In this document: piece after piece, positions 49,117 through 58,100 of the stretch
Numbering within the stretch: the stretch's first letter is position 1
Layout of the letters: the number at the start of each line of letters is the position of its first letter
Source: Pandoraea sp. PE-S2T-3
Lineage (GTDB): Bacteria > Pseudomonadota > Gammaproteobacteria > Burkholderiales > Burkholderiaceae
NCBI RefSeq assembly: GCF_002179965.1
Contig: NZ_NGUQ01000007.1
Span: 620,001 to 684,000 of the forward strand
Direction: 5' to 3'
Length of the DNA stretch: 64,000 bases
Position numbers and translations under genes: made by a program
The notes under the pieces: model-generated
Seen by the model: only the letters and a program-made list of their open reading frames with translations
Told to the model about the DNA's origin: nothing
Database searches by the model: none

Positions 49117-49401
49117 TCAACGTCCGTGACGGGCGTTGTGCAATAGGCGGGCGATCTCAACACGCGGGAGCTCAGACCGATATTGATAGACGGTGTGAAA
49201 CGGCGTACGGCGAATGACCAGCTCGCGTGTTCCCGGGGCTTCACCGGGGCGGCCGATGGCCGGAAATCGGTGAAGCACGGAAACCTGTTTGGAAATCTCC
49301 TTTGATTGACTCTGGGCCGCCCGGGCGTTGCGCAAAAGCAGATAGTGCAGTGCGTCGAGCCTTTCTCTGATGGCGCGACGCGTCCAGAAGATGGGAATCA
49401 T
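49117..49401 (-). CDS. RelE/ParE-family toxin
   Basis: 94-residue small basic protein: MIPIFWTRRAIRERLDALHYL, VSVLHRFPAIGRPGEAPGTRELVI and the C-terminal TPFHTVYQYRSELPRVEIARLLHNARHG. This is the ParE/RelE plasmid-stabilisation fold pattern (helix hairpin, then the PxxGRxG turn and beta strands ending HxxR). ParE toxins inhibit gyrase and RelE toxins cut mRNA; the residues here look more ParE-like. Its ATG overlaps the stop of the upstream antitoxin-like gene by 4 bases, the usual TA arrangement. Confidence 0.85.
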   Translation of the reverse strand: MIPIFWTRRAIRERLDALHYLLLRNARAAQSQSKEISKQVSVLHRFPAIGRPGEAPGTRELVIRRTPFHTVYQYRSELPRVEIARLLHNARHGR

Positions 49402-49820
49402 TGCTCGTCATCCCTCGCCGCTATTTTCGCCATCAGTTCCGAAATCAGACGATCAGCAGCATCGTTTGACGCTTCATGAGATACCCATGCCGTTGTCGGG
49501 TCGTTCGCTTCGCGTAGTGCCTGAATGGCTGCCGCGCAGAGCCAGTCCGCGTAGTCGTGCGGCTCGCGGGCGCCTTCGTCGATAACCACGGAATATTCGG
49601 CAACGCCAAGCGCCAGAAGGTGGTCGGCCGCATCGTTCAGACAGTTGAAGGTTGCCGCGAGACCGGTGTCCGGTCGCGCCAGCAATTTCAACGCCATCCC
49701 GTCGATCACTTCGATCCGCCAGACGTTGCCGTTCCATGCGGCAAAGATGCAGCCATCGGTTCGCGCGATGTGCTCGAGAAACGCAGCGTGTGAGATCGTC
49801 GTTATGGGCGCTGACGGCAT
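49398..49820 (-). CDS. Antitoxin-like protein paired with ParE-type toxin
   Basis: 140 residues from ATG 49820; starts at 49880 or 49949 would extend it. The C-terminal 50 residues (AIQALREANDPTTAWVSHEASNDAADRLISELMAKIAAR) resemble the short helical antitoxins of the stability-determinant/PaaA type that pair with ParE. The N-terminal 90 residues (FLEHIARTDGCIFAAWNGNVWRIEVIDG) form a separate domain I do not recognise. The overlap with the toxin gene is the main functional evidence. Confidence 0.6.
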   Translation of the reverse strand: MPSAPITTISHAAFLEHIARTDGCIFAAWNGNVWRIEVIDGMALKLLARPDTGLAATFNCLNDAADHLLALGVAEYSVVIDEGAREPHDYADWLCAAAIQALREANDPTTAWVSHEASNDAADRLISELMAKIAARDDEQ

Positions 49821-49930
49821 GTGAGGTGGGCGTGCCCGCACGGCGGCACGGCAGATAAATGGTGAATGAGTCTGGAGCATCGGGTTCGGGGCGTTGATAA
49901 GTAACGAATCGGGGCAGGTATATGCCGGGG

Positions 49931-51130
49931 TTATTCGGTGGTTGCACATAGCCGTAAGTCCGGCATGACCCGTTTCAGGAATTCATGGAAACGGGGCACC
50001 GTGAAGGCCGCGTCGCCTTGGGGGGCGCTGTAGAGCATGCCTTTGCTGATGAGGTCGTTACGCACGGGTTCGAGGGTCTCGACGGGCTTGCCCATCTCGG
50101 CGGCGACCACGTCTGAATAGTGTGGGCCTGCGCCAAGCTCGGCCATCGCGCGCAGATAGCGCCTTTCCGGCAAGGTCAGACGGTCAAAGCGGAAAAGGAA
50201 GAAGTTGTTATCCAACGCGTCAATGGTGGCCGGCGCCGCATTGCGAACATCGTCTACCGTAATCGGACTTGCTGACGCAGCGCTCCAGGCATGCCTTCCC
50301 CACTGTTGCAGGAAATATGGATAAGCGCCGGCATGCTCGACAATGGCGTCGAGCGCATCGGGCGTGAGGGTGACACCCTCCTGCGCCGCCGGCGTGGTGA
50401 TCGCTTTACGAGCATCCACGTCGGAGAGTGGTCCGATAGTCGTGCATTCGAACATGCGCTCTGCATAGGATTTGGCATCACCGATTTGCCTGCGCAATTG
50501 CGGCAAGCCTGCCCCAATCAAAATCACCGGCAATTGCAACTGCGCACATCGATGCAATGCGTAAAGCATCGCCGCCATTTCCCGCTTCGGCATGCATTGC
50601 AGTTCATCGATAAAGATGGCGAGCACCGTCTTCGCCGAACGGGCGGCGTGGCCTGCCTCGACAAGCAAAGCGCGTAAGTCCGTTTCCAGATCGCCGCTAT
50701 CCGCCAAACCGGGTTCGGGGGAGTAGTCCAACCCCACTTCGATGTCGTGATAGATCAACTTGAGTCCGGAAACGAAACCGGCCAGCGCACGCAGCCCGCG
50801 AATCACGGCATCTTTTGCCGACTGGATACGGTTCATCCGCAACAACGCCAGTCGAAGGGCTTTCGCCAGCGATGCGGGCAGCGATCGGAATTCGGGGGCT
50901 TCAAGGTGCACCGTGATGGCGCCTTGTTGTTCGGCGTCATGCACCAGACGCTCAAGTAGCACGGTCTTGCCGACGCCGCGCAGGCCGATCAGCAACTGAC
51001 CGTTGGCATGACGTCCCAGCAGCAGGCGTGCAATGCAGTTGTGCAGGTTTTCGCGTACGTCGTCGCGCCCGGAAAGCGTCGGCGGCGGGGTGCCTGCACC
51101 GGGATTGAAAGGGTTGTGTGTGATTTGCAT
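49931..51130 (-). CDS. AAA-family ATPase, Orc1/Cdc6-like P-loop protein
   Basis: 399 residues. Walker A GLRGVGKT at residues 49-56, Walker B VLAIFIDELQ with Asp175/Glu176, and a sensor-like LPVILIGAGLPQL strand; the C-terminal part after about 280 reads as winged-helix (RRYLRAMAELGAGPHYSDVVAAEMGK, then VRNDLISKGMLYSAPQGDAAFTVPRFHEFL). This is the architecture of archaeal-type/TniB-like AAA ATPases found in accessory regions. No nuclease or transposase partner is visible. It is upstream of, and co-oriented with, the antitoxin-toxin pair, about 110 bases away. Confidence 0.8.
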   Translation of the reverse strand: MQITHNPFNPGAGTPPPTLSGRDDVRENLHNCIARLLLGRHANGQLLIGLRGVGKTVLLERLVHDAEQQGAITVHLEAPEFRSLPASLAKALRLALLRMNRIQSAKDAVIRGLRALAGFVSGLKLIYHDIEVGLDYSPEPGLADSGDLETDLRALLVEAGHAARSAKTVLAIFIDELQCMPKREMAAMLYALHRCAQLQLPVILIGAGLPQLRRQIGDAKSYAERMFECTTIGPLSDVDARKAITTPAAQEGVTLTPDALDAIVEHAGAYPYFLQQWGRHAWSAASASPITVDDVRNAAPATIDALDNNFFLFRFDRLTLPERRYLRAMAELGAGPHYSDVVAAEMGKPVETLEPVRNDLISKGMLYSAPQGDAAFTVPRFHEFLKRVMPDLRLCATTE

Positions 51131-51334
51131 GGGGCGTGCCTTGTCAGCGAGTCATGTCGGTCATGTCGAAAAGGGCGAGCATCTTGGCCGCTAAGACAAA
51201 ACACTCGAAGGACATGCTAGTGACGCGAGGCAGGCCGTGCCCGTGGGGCGGCGCTCTCAATCAGTGACGGCACGGCGCAAAGCCGCATGAACGCTCACTT
51301 GACGAGTGATCGTCTTGAACACGCGAAGGGAAAA

Positions 51335-51379
51335 ATTCGGAAGGTTCACGGTGCACGCCGACAGGCAACGCGCACCGTG
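51335..51379 (-). terminator. Possible terminator after the FlhB-like gene
   Basis: CACGGTGC (51347-51354) and GCACCGTG (51372-51379) are perfect 8-bp arms. On the minus strand the hairpin comes 10 bases after the stop at 51389 and is followed, after about 8 bases, by AATTTTT. It would close the fliC-to-fhlB gene run. The remaining 51131-51334 contains nothing recognisable. Confidence 0.5.
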
Positions 51380-51388
51380 CCATGCGAC

Positions 51389-51757
51389 TCAGGCGTCGTT
51401 GCCCGTCGCCGTCTGCGATGCAGGGGGTGTGGACGCCGCTGCATCGGCTTGCGGCCCCAAGATGCCCGGCGGCAACTGCGGCGGCTTGCCGCCCCGGCCC
51501 GCTTCCAGTTTGTAGAGCCACGCGAGCAATTCCGCCACGGCCTGATACAACTGCGCGGGGATGCGCTGATCGAGATCGACCTGCATGAGCAGACTGACCA
51601 GCTCCGGCGATTCATGCACGTACAGACCATGCTCGCGCGCCGTGCGCACGATGGTCTCCGCAAGCAGACCGTAGCCCTTGGCCACCACACGTGGTGCGGT
51701 GTCCTTCGCGCCATAAGCGAGGGCGACGGCGGTGCGGCGTTCCGGTGGCAACGTCAT
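51389..51757 (-). CDS. Free FlhB C-terminal-domain protein (FhlB-like)
   Basis: 122 residues matching only the post-cleavage cytoplasmic part of FlhB: AVALAYGAKDTAPRVVAKGYGLLAETIV and ELVSLLMQVDLDQRIPAQLYQAVAELLAWLYKLE. It starts just after where the NPTH motif would be, so it has neither membrane domain nor cleavage site. Small FlhB homologues of this type (FhlB/FlhX) accompany flagellar genes in several bacteria and can partly replace the FlhB C-domain. Its start overlaps the stop of the second fliK by 4 bases. Confidence 0.88.
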   Translation of the reverse strand: MTLPPERRTAVALAYGAKDTAPRVVAKGYGLLAETIVRTAREHGLYVHESPELVSLLMQVDLDQRIPAQLYQAVAELLAWLYKLEAGRGGKPPQLPPGILGPQADAAASTPPASQTATGNDA

Positions 51758-53181
51758 GCTGTGCCTCCGCTCGTGGTGGCGTCCCCGGCCGATGCGATCG
51801 GCACCGGCAGTTCGGCAGCGCTCTGATCCGCATTACCGCTGACATCGGCGGCATTCCCCGCCGTGCTCACACCCGCTGCCTGTGTCGCGGCTTGCGCTTC
51901 CAGCGCGCCGAACGACAACTGACTGGCGATGAGTCCGACGGCGGCCAGCCGCTGCCGCAGATCTTCGCCTTCACCTGCCAACGTCGTGGCCGAGTCTGAC
52001 GAATCGGCGAGTACCCGCGCCTGCAATTGCTGCCCCGATAGTCCAAGCGTGACATCGACCGTACCCAGCGACGGCAGCGTCAGACGTAGATGCGTGTGCC
52101 ACGTCGACGGCGCGGGGGCGTCTCCCGGGGCTTGTTGAGCGGCACGCTCTTCGACCTGCCATTCCATCGGCGCGCCCGGCCATGCCATGCCGTTCCACTG
52201 AAATTGCGGATTGACCAGCATGTCGAGCTGCTGGCGCACGAGCGTCACGCTTTCGGCCGGTGTATTCGCTACCGCCGCAATCGCGCCCGCGGCGCCGTGC
52301 GGCTGGGCATTCGCCGCTGACGGATCGGTGCCTCCCACGAGGAGTGCGTCCGCCTCCCGGCCGGTCGGCAACACGCTGCTCGTCGTGTGCGCCACGCTGG
52401 CCGCATGGGCCAGCGCGGTCGCCGTGTTCGGCAAATTGGCACTGGTATGCAAACCACCGTCACCGCCATCCGCCTGATTGGCCACGCCCGGTTGCGCAGG
52501 CGCCGCCGCTGCCGTCGATGCCGAGGGTAAGGACGGCAATGAACCGACGCCCAACGCCGGCCATCCGGTGGCGAGGGCTGCCTCACCGCCCGCCGGACCG
52601 AGCAAACGCGTGAGGGGACCGGGGCCCGGCAGCGTCGCGTCGGCGCCCGCAGCGCGCAATTGCGCCGCGAGGTTGGCCGACGCGGGCCAGCGCAACTGCG
52701 GCTCGGCCTGCAACTGTTCGAACGAGCGGCTGCCCGAGGCCCACTGCGAAAGATGCGATTCGTAAAAGAGGCCGCTTGCCGACAGCGCTTCCTTGAGCGC
52801 TGCGGCGACCAACGGTGCCAGCGCCGGTGCGCCCGTACCGGGGGCCGCCGGCCAGACAGGGGTGCCGGCCTGTACCGGGCCGGGTGACTCAGGGGCGAGT
52901 CGCAGAATGGTGTCGATCGTGCGTGCCGCCGCCGAGAGCGTGGCTTGCTGCACGGGCGTGGGCGCGCGCCCTGCGGTTTGCGCAGGCGCATTGCCGATGC
53001 CGGTGGCACCTTGAGAGGTTTGGGTGGTGAGGTTCGCCGGTGCGGATGTCGCGTCGCCGGCCGGCGGGGCACCGGCGACGGCGCCGGGCGCTGCCGACGA
53101 CGAGACGCCCTGCCCGAAGCCGAGCAGCGAATCGAGCCGCCGCGCGAGGGTGGCGGCGACTACCGAGTCGAGACCGGCCAT
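51754..53181 (-). CDS. Second FliK-type hook-length control protein
   Basis: 475 residues. Most is Ala/Pro/Gly/Thr-rich. The C-terminal part holds a FliK-like domain: EWQVEERAAQQAPGD, then THLRLTLPSLGTVDVTLGLSGQQLQARVLAD and the EDLRQRLAAVGLIASQLSFG block. It is distinct from the FliK at 41314, which has the usual FliK context. Placed between fliT and the free FlhB domain, suggesting a FliK/FlhB-like pair; whether it affects hook length is not known. Confidence 0.82.
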   Translation of the reverse strand: MAGLDSVVAATLARRLDSLLGFGQGVSSSAAPGAVAGAPPAGDATSAPANLTTQTSQGATGIGNAPAQTAGRAPTPVQQATLSAAARTIDTILRLAPESPGPVQAGTPVWPAAPGTGAPALAPLVAAALKEALSASGLFYESHLSQWASGSRSFEQLQAEPQLRWPASANLAAQLRAAGADATLPGPGPLTRLLGPAGGEAALATGWPALGVGSLPSLPSASTAAAAPAQPGVANQADGGDGGLHTSANLPNTATALAHAASVAHTTSSVLPTGREADALLVGGTDPSAANAQPHGAAGAIAAVANTPAESVTLVRQQLDMLVNPQFQWNGMAWPGAPMEWQVEERAAQQAPGDAPAPSTWHTHLRLTLPSLGTVDVTLGLSGQQLQARVLADSSDSATTLAGEGEDLRQRLAAVGLIASQLSFGALEAQAATQAAGVSTAGNAADVSGNADQSAAELPVPIASAGDATTSGGTA

Positions 53182-53251
53182 GCCGTACTCCGTATTTCGT
53201 GTTGCGTGTTACGAGATGACAGGCGAAAGACACCGCGCTGCTGCGCGGGCC

Positions 53252-53590
53252 TCAGGCGCCCAGATTCAAGCCGTAGACTTCGTGCAGGGCACGTTGACGG
53301 CGCGTGCTGTTGATCATGGCGTCGAGATGCGCAAGACGCGGCACCGCAAGGTCGCGAATGGCGGCATCGTCCGCGAGAATCCGGCGAATGATCGCATGCT
53401 TGCGCGCACGCTCATCTTCGCTGAGCGGCAGCGCGGCGTCGAGCTGCTTGATCGCGTCGACCTGGGCGCGATACTGCGTCTCGAGATCGATCAGGGCATC
53501 CCAGTCGCCTTCACGGGCAACGCCGAGCATGCGCTCGGTGAGGCCGGCAATGCTTTCGTAGCAGTTCAACAAGGTTGTGGCTTCATTCAT
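53252..53590 (-). CDS. fliT: Flagellar export chaperone FliT
   Basis: 112 residues from ATG 53590, overlapping the fliS stop by 8 bases. Helical protein: NEATTLLNCYESIAGLTERMLG, DWDALIDLETQYRAQVDAIKQLD. In the family FliT is the FliD chaperone and binds FlhDC. The longer ORF in this frame reaches 53920 but overlaps fliS. Call rests on size, helical nature and gene order fliD-fliS-fliT. Confidence 0.9.
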   Translation of the reverse strand: MNEATTLLNCYESIAGLTERMLGVAREGDWDALIDLETQYRAQVDAIKQLDAALPLSEDERARKHAIIRRILADDAAIRDLAVPRLAHLDAMINSTRRQRALHEVYGLNLGA

Positions 53591-54017
53591 AGCGCACTCC
53601 GGTGCCCGCCTGTGCGGCGGGGGCACCCGTGCCGGCGGCCGGCGCGATTTCTCGCCAGGCCGATGCAATCGTGTCGAGCAGGGTGTCGACTTCTCGTACC
53701 TTGGCGACGTCGTTCTCGAGATTTGCCTCCAGCAGACGCCGCCCCATGTAGTCGTACAGATCGCCAAGGTTACGCGACAGTTCCCCGCCGACTTCCATAT
53801 CCAGACCGTCGCGAAGACCGCCGATGATACCGATGGCCTTCGAGAGCGCCTGTCCCCGCTCGGGGATGCGGCCGTCTTCAAAATGCACGCGTGCTTTGGT
53901 GAGGGCCGCTTTGGCACCATCGAACAGCATCATGATGAGCTGGTGCGGACTCGCGGCAATGACGCCCGTCTCGAGTCCGACCTTGCGATACGCGTTGGCG
54001 GCGTTTTGACCGTACAT
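53583..54017 (-). CDS. fliS: Flagellin export chaperone FliS
   Basis: 144 residues: MYGQNAANAYRKVGLETGVIAASPHQLIMMLFDGAKAAL is the classic FliS start, and GGLRDGLDMEVGGELSRNLGDLYDYMGRRLL is also conserved. Ribosome site GGAGAAAG. It binds the C-terminus of flagellin FliC to prevent premature polymerisation. Follows fliD by about 40 bases. Confidence 0.97.
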   Translation of the reverse strand: MYGQNAANAYRKVGLETGVIAASPHQLIMMLFDGAKAALTKARVHFEDGRIPERGQALSKAIGIIGGLRDGLDMEVGGELSRNLGDLYDYMGRRLLEANLENDVAKVREVDTLLDTIASAWREIAPAAGTGAPAAQAGTGVRYE

Positions 54018-54059
54018 GACTTTCTCCGGAGCGCGGACGTGATTGCGCGTACCGTGCGC

Positions 54060-56162
54060 TTACTTCGAGGACGACGAAGAGGACGAACCACCGAGCACCT
54101 GCTTGAGGTAGTCGCTGGTGTTTTGCAGCTTGGCCATCGTCGCATCCAGTGCCGTGAACTGGGCGAGATAGCGGTTCTGCATCTGCGTCATCTGGTCCTG
54201 CCAGTCGCTTTCCTGTTGCTGCACCTGCTTGATGCTGGCGTTCAGGTTCGACTGGGCCGTGCTGATCGCACCCTTCGCGCTCAGGAAGTTGCTGACCTGA
54301 TTCGACAGCAGCGACGCATAGCCTTGCGAGAAGTTGATCGTGCCGCGATTGCCGAGATTGGTGCCGGTGACCTGAATCTTGAGGCCATCGGTCTGCGACC
54401 CGGCCGCGCCGGTCAAAAACTGACCGCTGCCCGTGGCGATCACGCCGCCGATCGAGCCGCCGACGTCCACGCCGTCGACGCTGGGCGACACGCCCGTGCC
54501 GAACAGCGCGGTCATGGCATTGCCCGACGTTACGCGCACGTTCGAGGCGGAGCCATAACGGTTCGACGTAATCGAGAGAACGCCGTTGGTTTGCTTGACG
54601 GTCACCGACGAGCCATTGGTGACGAACTGCGAGTTCCCGTTGATGGCCGCTTGCAACGCCGATGCCATCTTATCCGGCGTGTAGATGCCGTTCGGGATGG
54701 TGATCGACGTGCTCTTACCGTCGACCTGCACCGTCAACGTGTTGTTGGTGCCGTCGATGATGGTGTTCGCGCCCAGCGTGGCGTTCGACGTGAGCGTGCC
54801 CTGGGTCGCCAGGCGCGTAATCACCACGTCGTACTGACCCGGCTGCGTATTGCTGGTCGAGCCTTGGTAGCTGATCAGGCTGTCGGTGGTCGTGCCGTTG
54901 GTCGCCAGCAGCGAGGCAAGCTGAGCGAACCCGCCCGAAGCGATGGCCTTTTGCAGCTTGGTCGAGTCGACCGCGAGCTGACCCGAGGTATCGGTGGCGC
55001 TGCCGGTGCCGTCGCCAGCCTGGAACGTCACGCCGATATCGGCCAGCGATGTCAGCACCGACCCCGAGACCCCCGGCAGCTTGCCGTTCAGGATCTGCTG
55101 GATCTGCGTGGTGATCATCTGCGTGGTCGTATCGCCGATCAGCGGACCGTTGTTGTTCGAGGTGCTGCCCGGCGTGGCGCTCGACTTGTCGAAATACGTC
55201 AGCTTGCCGATGGCCGATTGCAGCGTGTTGTACGCCGTGACGAAATCGTTGACCGACTTGCTGACGCCATCGCTGTTGTTGCTCACGCTGACCGTGGTCG
55301 AGCCGGTCTTGAGCAGCGTCATCGACAGACCCTGTACGGCGCTCTTCACGGTATTGGTCGGGCTCGACACCGCCAGACCATTGATGGTCAGGTTGGCGTT
55401 CTGGCCTGCTGCGGTCTGCGTCAGGTTCTGCGTGCCGGTCGGGTCGTACGCCAGCATGTTCGTGAGCGTGCTGTCGCCGCCTGCTGCGACGTCGACTTTC
55501 ATGCTCATCGTCTGACCGGTCTGCGTCGAAGTCAGCACCAACCGGTTCGGCGTGGCGCTGCCGTCGTTCACGATCGTGGCCGTCACACCGCCGTTGGCGG
55601 CGTTGATGGCGTCGCGAATGCCTTGCAGCGAGTTGTTCGTGTTGGTGATCGTGACGCTAAACGGCGCTTGCTGCGCGTTCGGCGAGAAGCTGGCGCCGGC
55701 GTACGTGCCGTTGGTGAGCGTGCCGCCCGAAATCGTGCCGAAGCTGAAGGTCAGCTTGGTGGACGTGCCGCTGCCGATCGAGGCGGCGGGGTCCGACACG
55801 CCCGACGTCGTCAAGCTCTGCGCTTGCGCCAATTGGGTCGTGTTGATCGTGTAGCTGCCCGCTTTCGCCGTGGTATCTGCCGACGCAGTCAGGAACGTCG
55901 CGTCGCCCGGCGTAGCCGTCATTTGCAAGAACGACGATGCCGAGGACAGCGCCGACAGCGACGTTTGGAACGAACTAAGTGCCGATTGCAGGCTGCCGAG
56001 TGCCGATACCTTGGTCTGGTAGCTGGCCTCTTGCGACTTGAGCAAGTTGAGCTTTTGCGTGGCCGGCTGCATCAGACTGGTGACGAGCGCGTTGACGTCC
56101 AGCCCGGAGCCAATGCCCGGTGACGAAATAGAGCCCGTTGTAGAACTGCCGGTAGTCGCCAT
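54060..56162 (-). CDS. fliD: Filament cap protein FliD (HAP2)
   Basis: 700-residue cap protein, longer than E. coli FliD (468); extra length is in the variable surface domain. N-terminal SISSPGIGSGLDVNALVTSLMQ and the C-terminal coiled-coil QSNLNASIKQVQQQESDWQDQMTQMQNRYLAQFTALDATMAKLQNTSDYLKQVL are conserved. The C-terminus is Ser rich. Preceded by a 157-base gap after fliC. Confidence 0.97.
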   Translation of the reverse strand: MATTGSSTTGSISSPGIGSGLDVNALVTSLMQPATQKLNLLKSQEASYQTKVSALGSLQSALSSFQTSLSALSSASSFLQMTATPGDATFLTASADTTAKAGSYTINTTQLAQAQSLTTSGVSDPAASIGSGTSTKLTFSFGTISGGTLTNGTYAGASFSPNAQQAPFSVTITNTNNSLQGIRDAINAANGGVTATIVNDGSATPNRLVLTSTQTGQTMSMKVDVAAGGDSTLTNMLAYDPTGTQNLTQTAAGQNANLTINGLAVSSPTNTVKSAVQGLSMTLLKTGSTTVSVSNNSDGVSKSVNDFVTAYNTLQSAIGKLTYFDKSSATPGSTSNNNGPLIGDTTTQMITTQIQQILNGKLPGVSGSVLTSLADIGVTFQAGDGTGSATDTSGQLAVDSTKLQKAIASGGFAQLASLLATNGTTTDSLISYQGSTSNTQPGQYDVVITRLATQGTLTSNATLGANTIIDGTNNTLTVQVDGKSTSITIPNGIYTPDKMASALQAAINGNSQFVTNGSSVTVKQTNGVLSITSNRYGSASNVRVTSGNAMTALFGTGVSPSVDGVDVGGSIGGVIATGSGQFLTGAAGSQTDGLKIQVTGTNLGNRGTINFSQGYASLLSNQVSNFLSAKGAISTAQSNLNASIKQVQQQESDWQDQMTQMQNRYLAQFTALDATMAKLQNTSDYLKQVLGGSSSSSSSK

Positions 56163-56319
56163 AAATTGCTCACTCTTTAAATTAGTTGCTCAACGCGCAA
56201 AACGCCGGCGCAAAAAATTACAGCCTTTGTAATGCTTGCGGCGACGCCCCCCGTGAAGGTGGCGCCGCCGGCGGCCCGGCCGAGTTGCCGCCGGGCGTTA
56301 CACCATGCCAAACAGGCGC

Positions 56320-57732
56320 TTACTGGAGAAGCTTCAGCACTTGTTGCGGCAGTTGGTTTGCCTGAGCCAGCATCGAGATGCCTGCTTGTTGCAGAATCTG
56401 CGACTTGGTCAGGTTAGCCGTTTCAGCAGCGTAGTCGGTGTCTTGCACGCCCGAACGCGCCGAGGTCAGGTTTTGCGTCGTGGTCGACAGGCTCGAAATC
56501 GTCGACTGGAAGCGGTTTTGAATTGCGCCCAGGGTCGATTGCAGCGTGTCAACGGTGCCGATGGCCGAGTCGATTTGCGACAGCATCAGCGTGGCGCTGT
56601 TGACCGTCTTCACGTCGGCTTGTGCCAGGCTACCGCTCGTAGCGTACGTCGTGGCAGTCGTCGGCAGGCCCAGCTTGGTCAGCGTTGCCGCCGTACCGCC
56701 GCTGATCTGGAACGACGAACCCGAGCTCAGGTGCATCTTGCCGGCGGTGTCGACATACGCGTTCACGCCGCTGTTCGACGAGTTGATCGCGTTGGCCAGG
56801 TCGGTGGCGCTGTTCATCTTGCCGGTGATGTTGGTTGCCTTACCGTTCACGGTCAGGACCAGATCGCCGGTAGCCAGCGTTTGCGAGAACGTCGAAGCGA
56901 CGGCGGTCGACGTGCTCGTCGTACCGGCGGCGCCAGCGGCCACAGCCAGACCCAGCGTGGTGGCGTCAGCGCCAGCAATCGTCAGCGTTTGCGTCGGATC
57001 GGTGTTGGTGACCGCGATTTCGCCAGCCGAGTTGACCGAAGCGACGTTGCCCGTGAAACCGGCGCTTTGTGCAGCCGTGTTGATGGCCGTTGCCAGGTCT
57101 GCCGAGCTGTTGTACGTACCGGCCTTGACGTTCACTGCCGTGCCTGCGCCCAGTTGGACGGTCATGGCAGCAACGGTGAAGCTCAGCGGGTTCGTGGCCG
57201 AGGTCGTTTGTGCGACCGAGCCGATGCTGGAGATGGTCATGCTTTGTTGCAGGTTGACCGAGATGGTCTGACCAGCGTTAGCACCCACTTGGAAGTTCGC
57301 CGTGCCCATCGAGCCGTCGAGCACGTTCAGGCCGTTGAACGACGTTTGCGTTGCCAGGCGGTTCACTTCAGCCAGACGCTGTTGAACTTCTTGGTCCAGT
57401 GCGGCGCGGTCCGAAGCCGAGTTCGTCGAGTTCGTCGACTGAACGGCCAGCGTACGGATGCGTTGCAGGTTGTCCGTGATCGACGACAGGGCGCCCGCAG
57501 CGGTTTGCACCAGCGAGATACCGTCGTTGGCGTTGCGCTGAGCTTGCTGCGTGCCGTTGATCTGGGCCGACATACGGTCCGTGATCGCGAGGCCGGCGGC
57601 ATCGTCAGCAGCGCTGTTGATGCGCATGCCCGACGACAGACGGGTGATCGAGGTCTGCAGGCCCGATTGCGACGTATTCAGGTTACGTTGAGCAACCAGC
57701 GAGAAGATATTGGTATTGATGACAGATGACAT
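56320..57732 (-). CDS. fliC: Flagellin FliC
   Basis: 470-residue flagellin. Conserved N-terminal D0/D1 (SSVINTNIFSLVAQRNLNTSQ, ITRLSSGMRINSAADDAAGLAI) and C-terminal D1/D0 (ARSGVQDTDYAAETANLTKSQILQQAGISMLAQANQLPQQVLKLL) with an Ala/Thr/Ser-rich middle. Starts behind an AAAGGAG site and a small palindrome. Single flagellin gene here; expressed from a sigma-28-like promoter at 57824. Confidence 0.98.
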   Translation of the reverse strand: MSSVINTNIFSLVAQRNLNTSQSGLQTSITRLSSGMRINSAADDAAGLAITDRMSAQINGTQQAQRNANDGISLVQTAAGALSSITDNLQRIRTLAVQSTNSTNSASDRAALDQEVQQRLAEVNRLATQTSFNGLNVLDGSMGTANFQVGANAGQTISVNLQQSMTISSIGSVAQTTSATNPLSFTVAAMTVQLGAGTAVNVKAGTYNSSADLATAINTAAQSAGFTGNVASVNSAGEIAVTNTDPTQTLTIAGADATTLGLAVAAGAAGTTSTSTAVASTFSQTLATGDLVLTVNGKATNITGKMNSATDLANAINSSNSGVNAYVDTAGKMHLSSGSSFQISGGTAATLTKLGLPTTATTYATSGSLAQADVKTVNSATLMLSQIDSAIGTVDTLQSTLGAIQNRFQSTISSLSTTTQNLTSARSGVQDTDYAAETANLTKSQILQQAGISMLAQANQLPQQVLKLLQ

Positions 57733-57823
57733 TTAGCCACTCCTTTCCCAAAATTTTTGGCTCCGGCGTAAGTGCCGTAACTTTGGCCTTACAGCCATTC
57801 GCCGAAAGCCGCCGTTGTAGGGG

Positions 57824-57850
57824 ATATCGGACGGCCTTTGGGAAAATTTA
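57824..57850 (-). promoter_or_regulatory. Sigma-28 promoter for fliC
   Basis: On the minus strand TAAATTTT, 11 bases, then TCCGATAT, against the consensus TAAAGTTT-N11-GCCGATAA: six or seven of eight in each half at exact spacing. It lies about 92 bases before the fliC ATG. The 5' leader includes CCAAAATTTTTGG just before the ribosome site. Confidence 0.8.
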
Positions 57851-58100
57851 GGGTGGTTTTGCAAAATGCTCTGCCGCCCCCCATCGACTGGCGTCGTCGA
57901 TGTCGGAAAAACGCTAGTAAGCCAGTCTACGAAATTCCTCCACGATTGATCCGGCAAGGAAAGGGGCAAAGTGCCGCCAATTCAAGTCCGGTAAGGCTCG
58001 GAGAGGTAACGGCCTGCGCTGCACACTGTGGCGCTCAGGTCGACATTGCCGGGTACCGCGAGACCGGGCACCGTGTGCAAAATATTTTTTGCAGGGATGA
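57851..58100. other. Upstream region of fliC
   Basis: 250 bases between the fliC promoter and the terminator of the neighbouring two-component operon. No gene and no clear additional operator. Direct regulatory sites for fliC could be here but none is recognisable. Confidence 0.4.

Noticed and set aside
53577-56123. 848-codon plus-strand frame opposite fliD and fliS
   Set aside because: Arg-rich translation mirrored from fliD; antisense frame of a GC-rich gene.
56230-56319. GC-rich hairpin between fliC and fliD as a full terminator
   Set aside because: GCCGGCGG/CCGCCGGC arms can pair but no T tract follows; at most partial attenuation before fliD.
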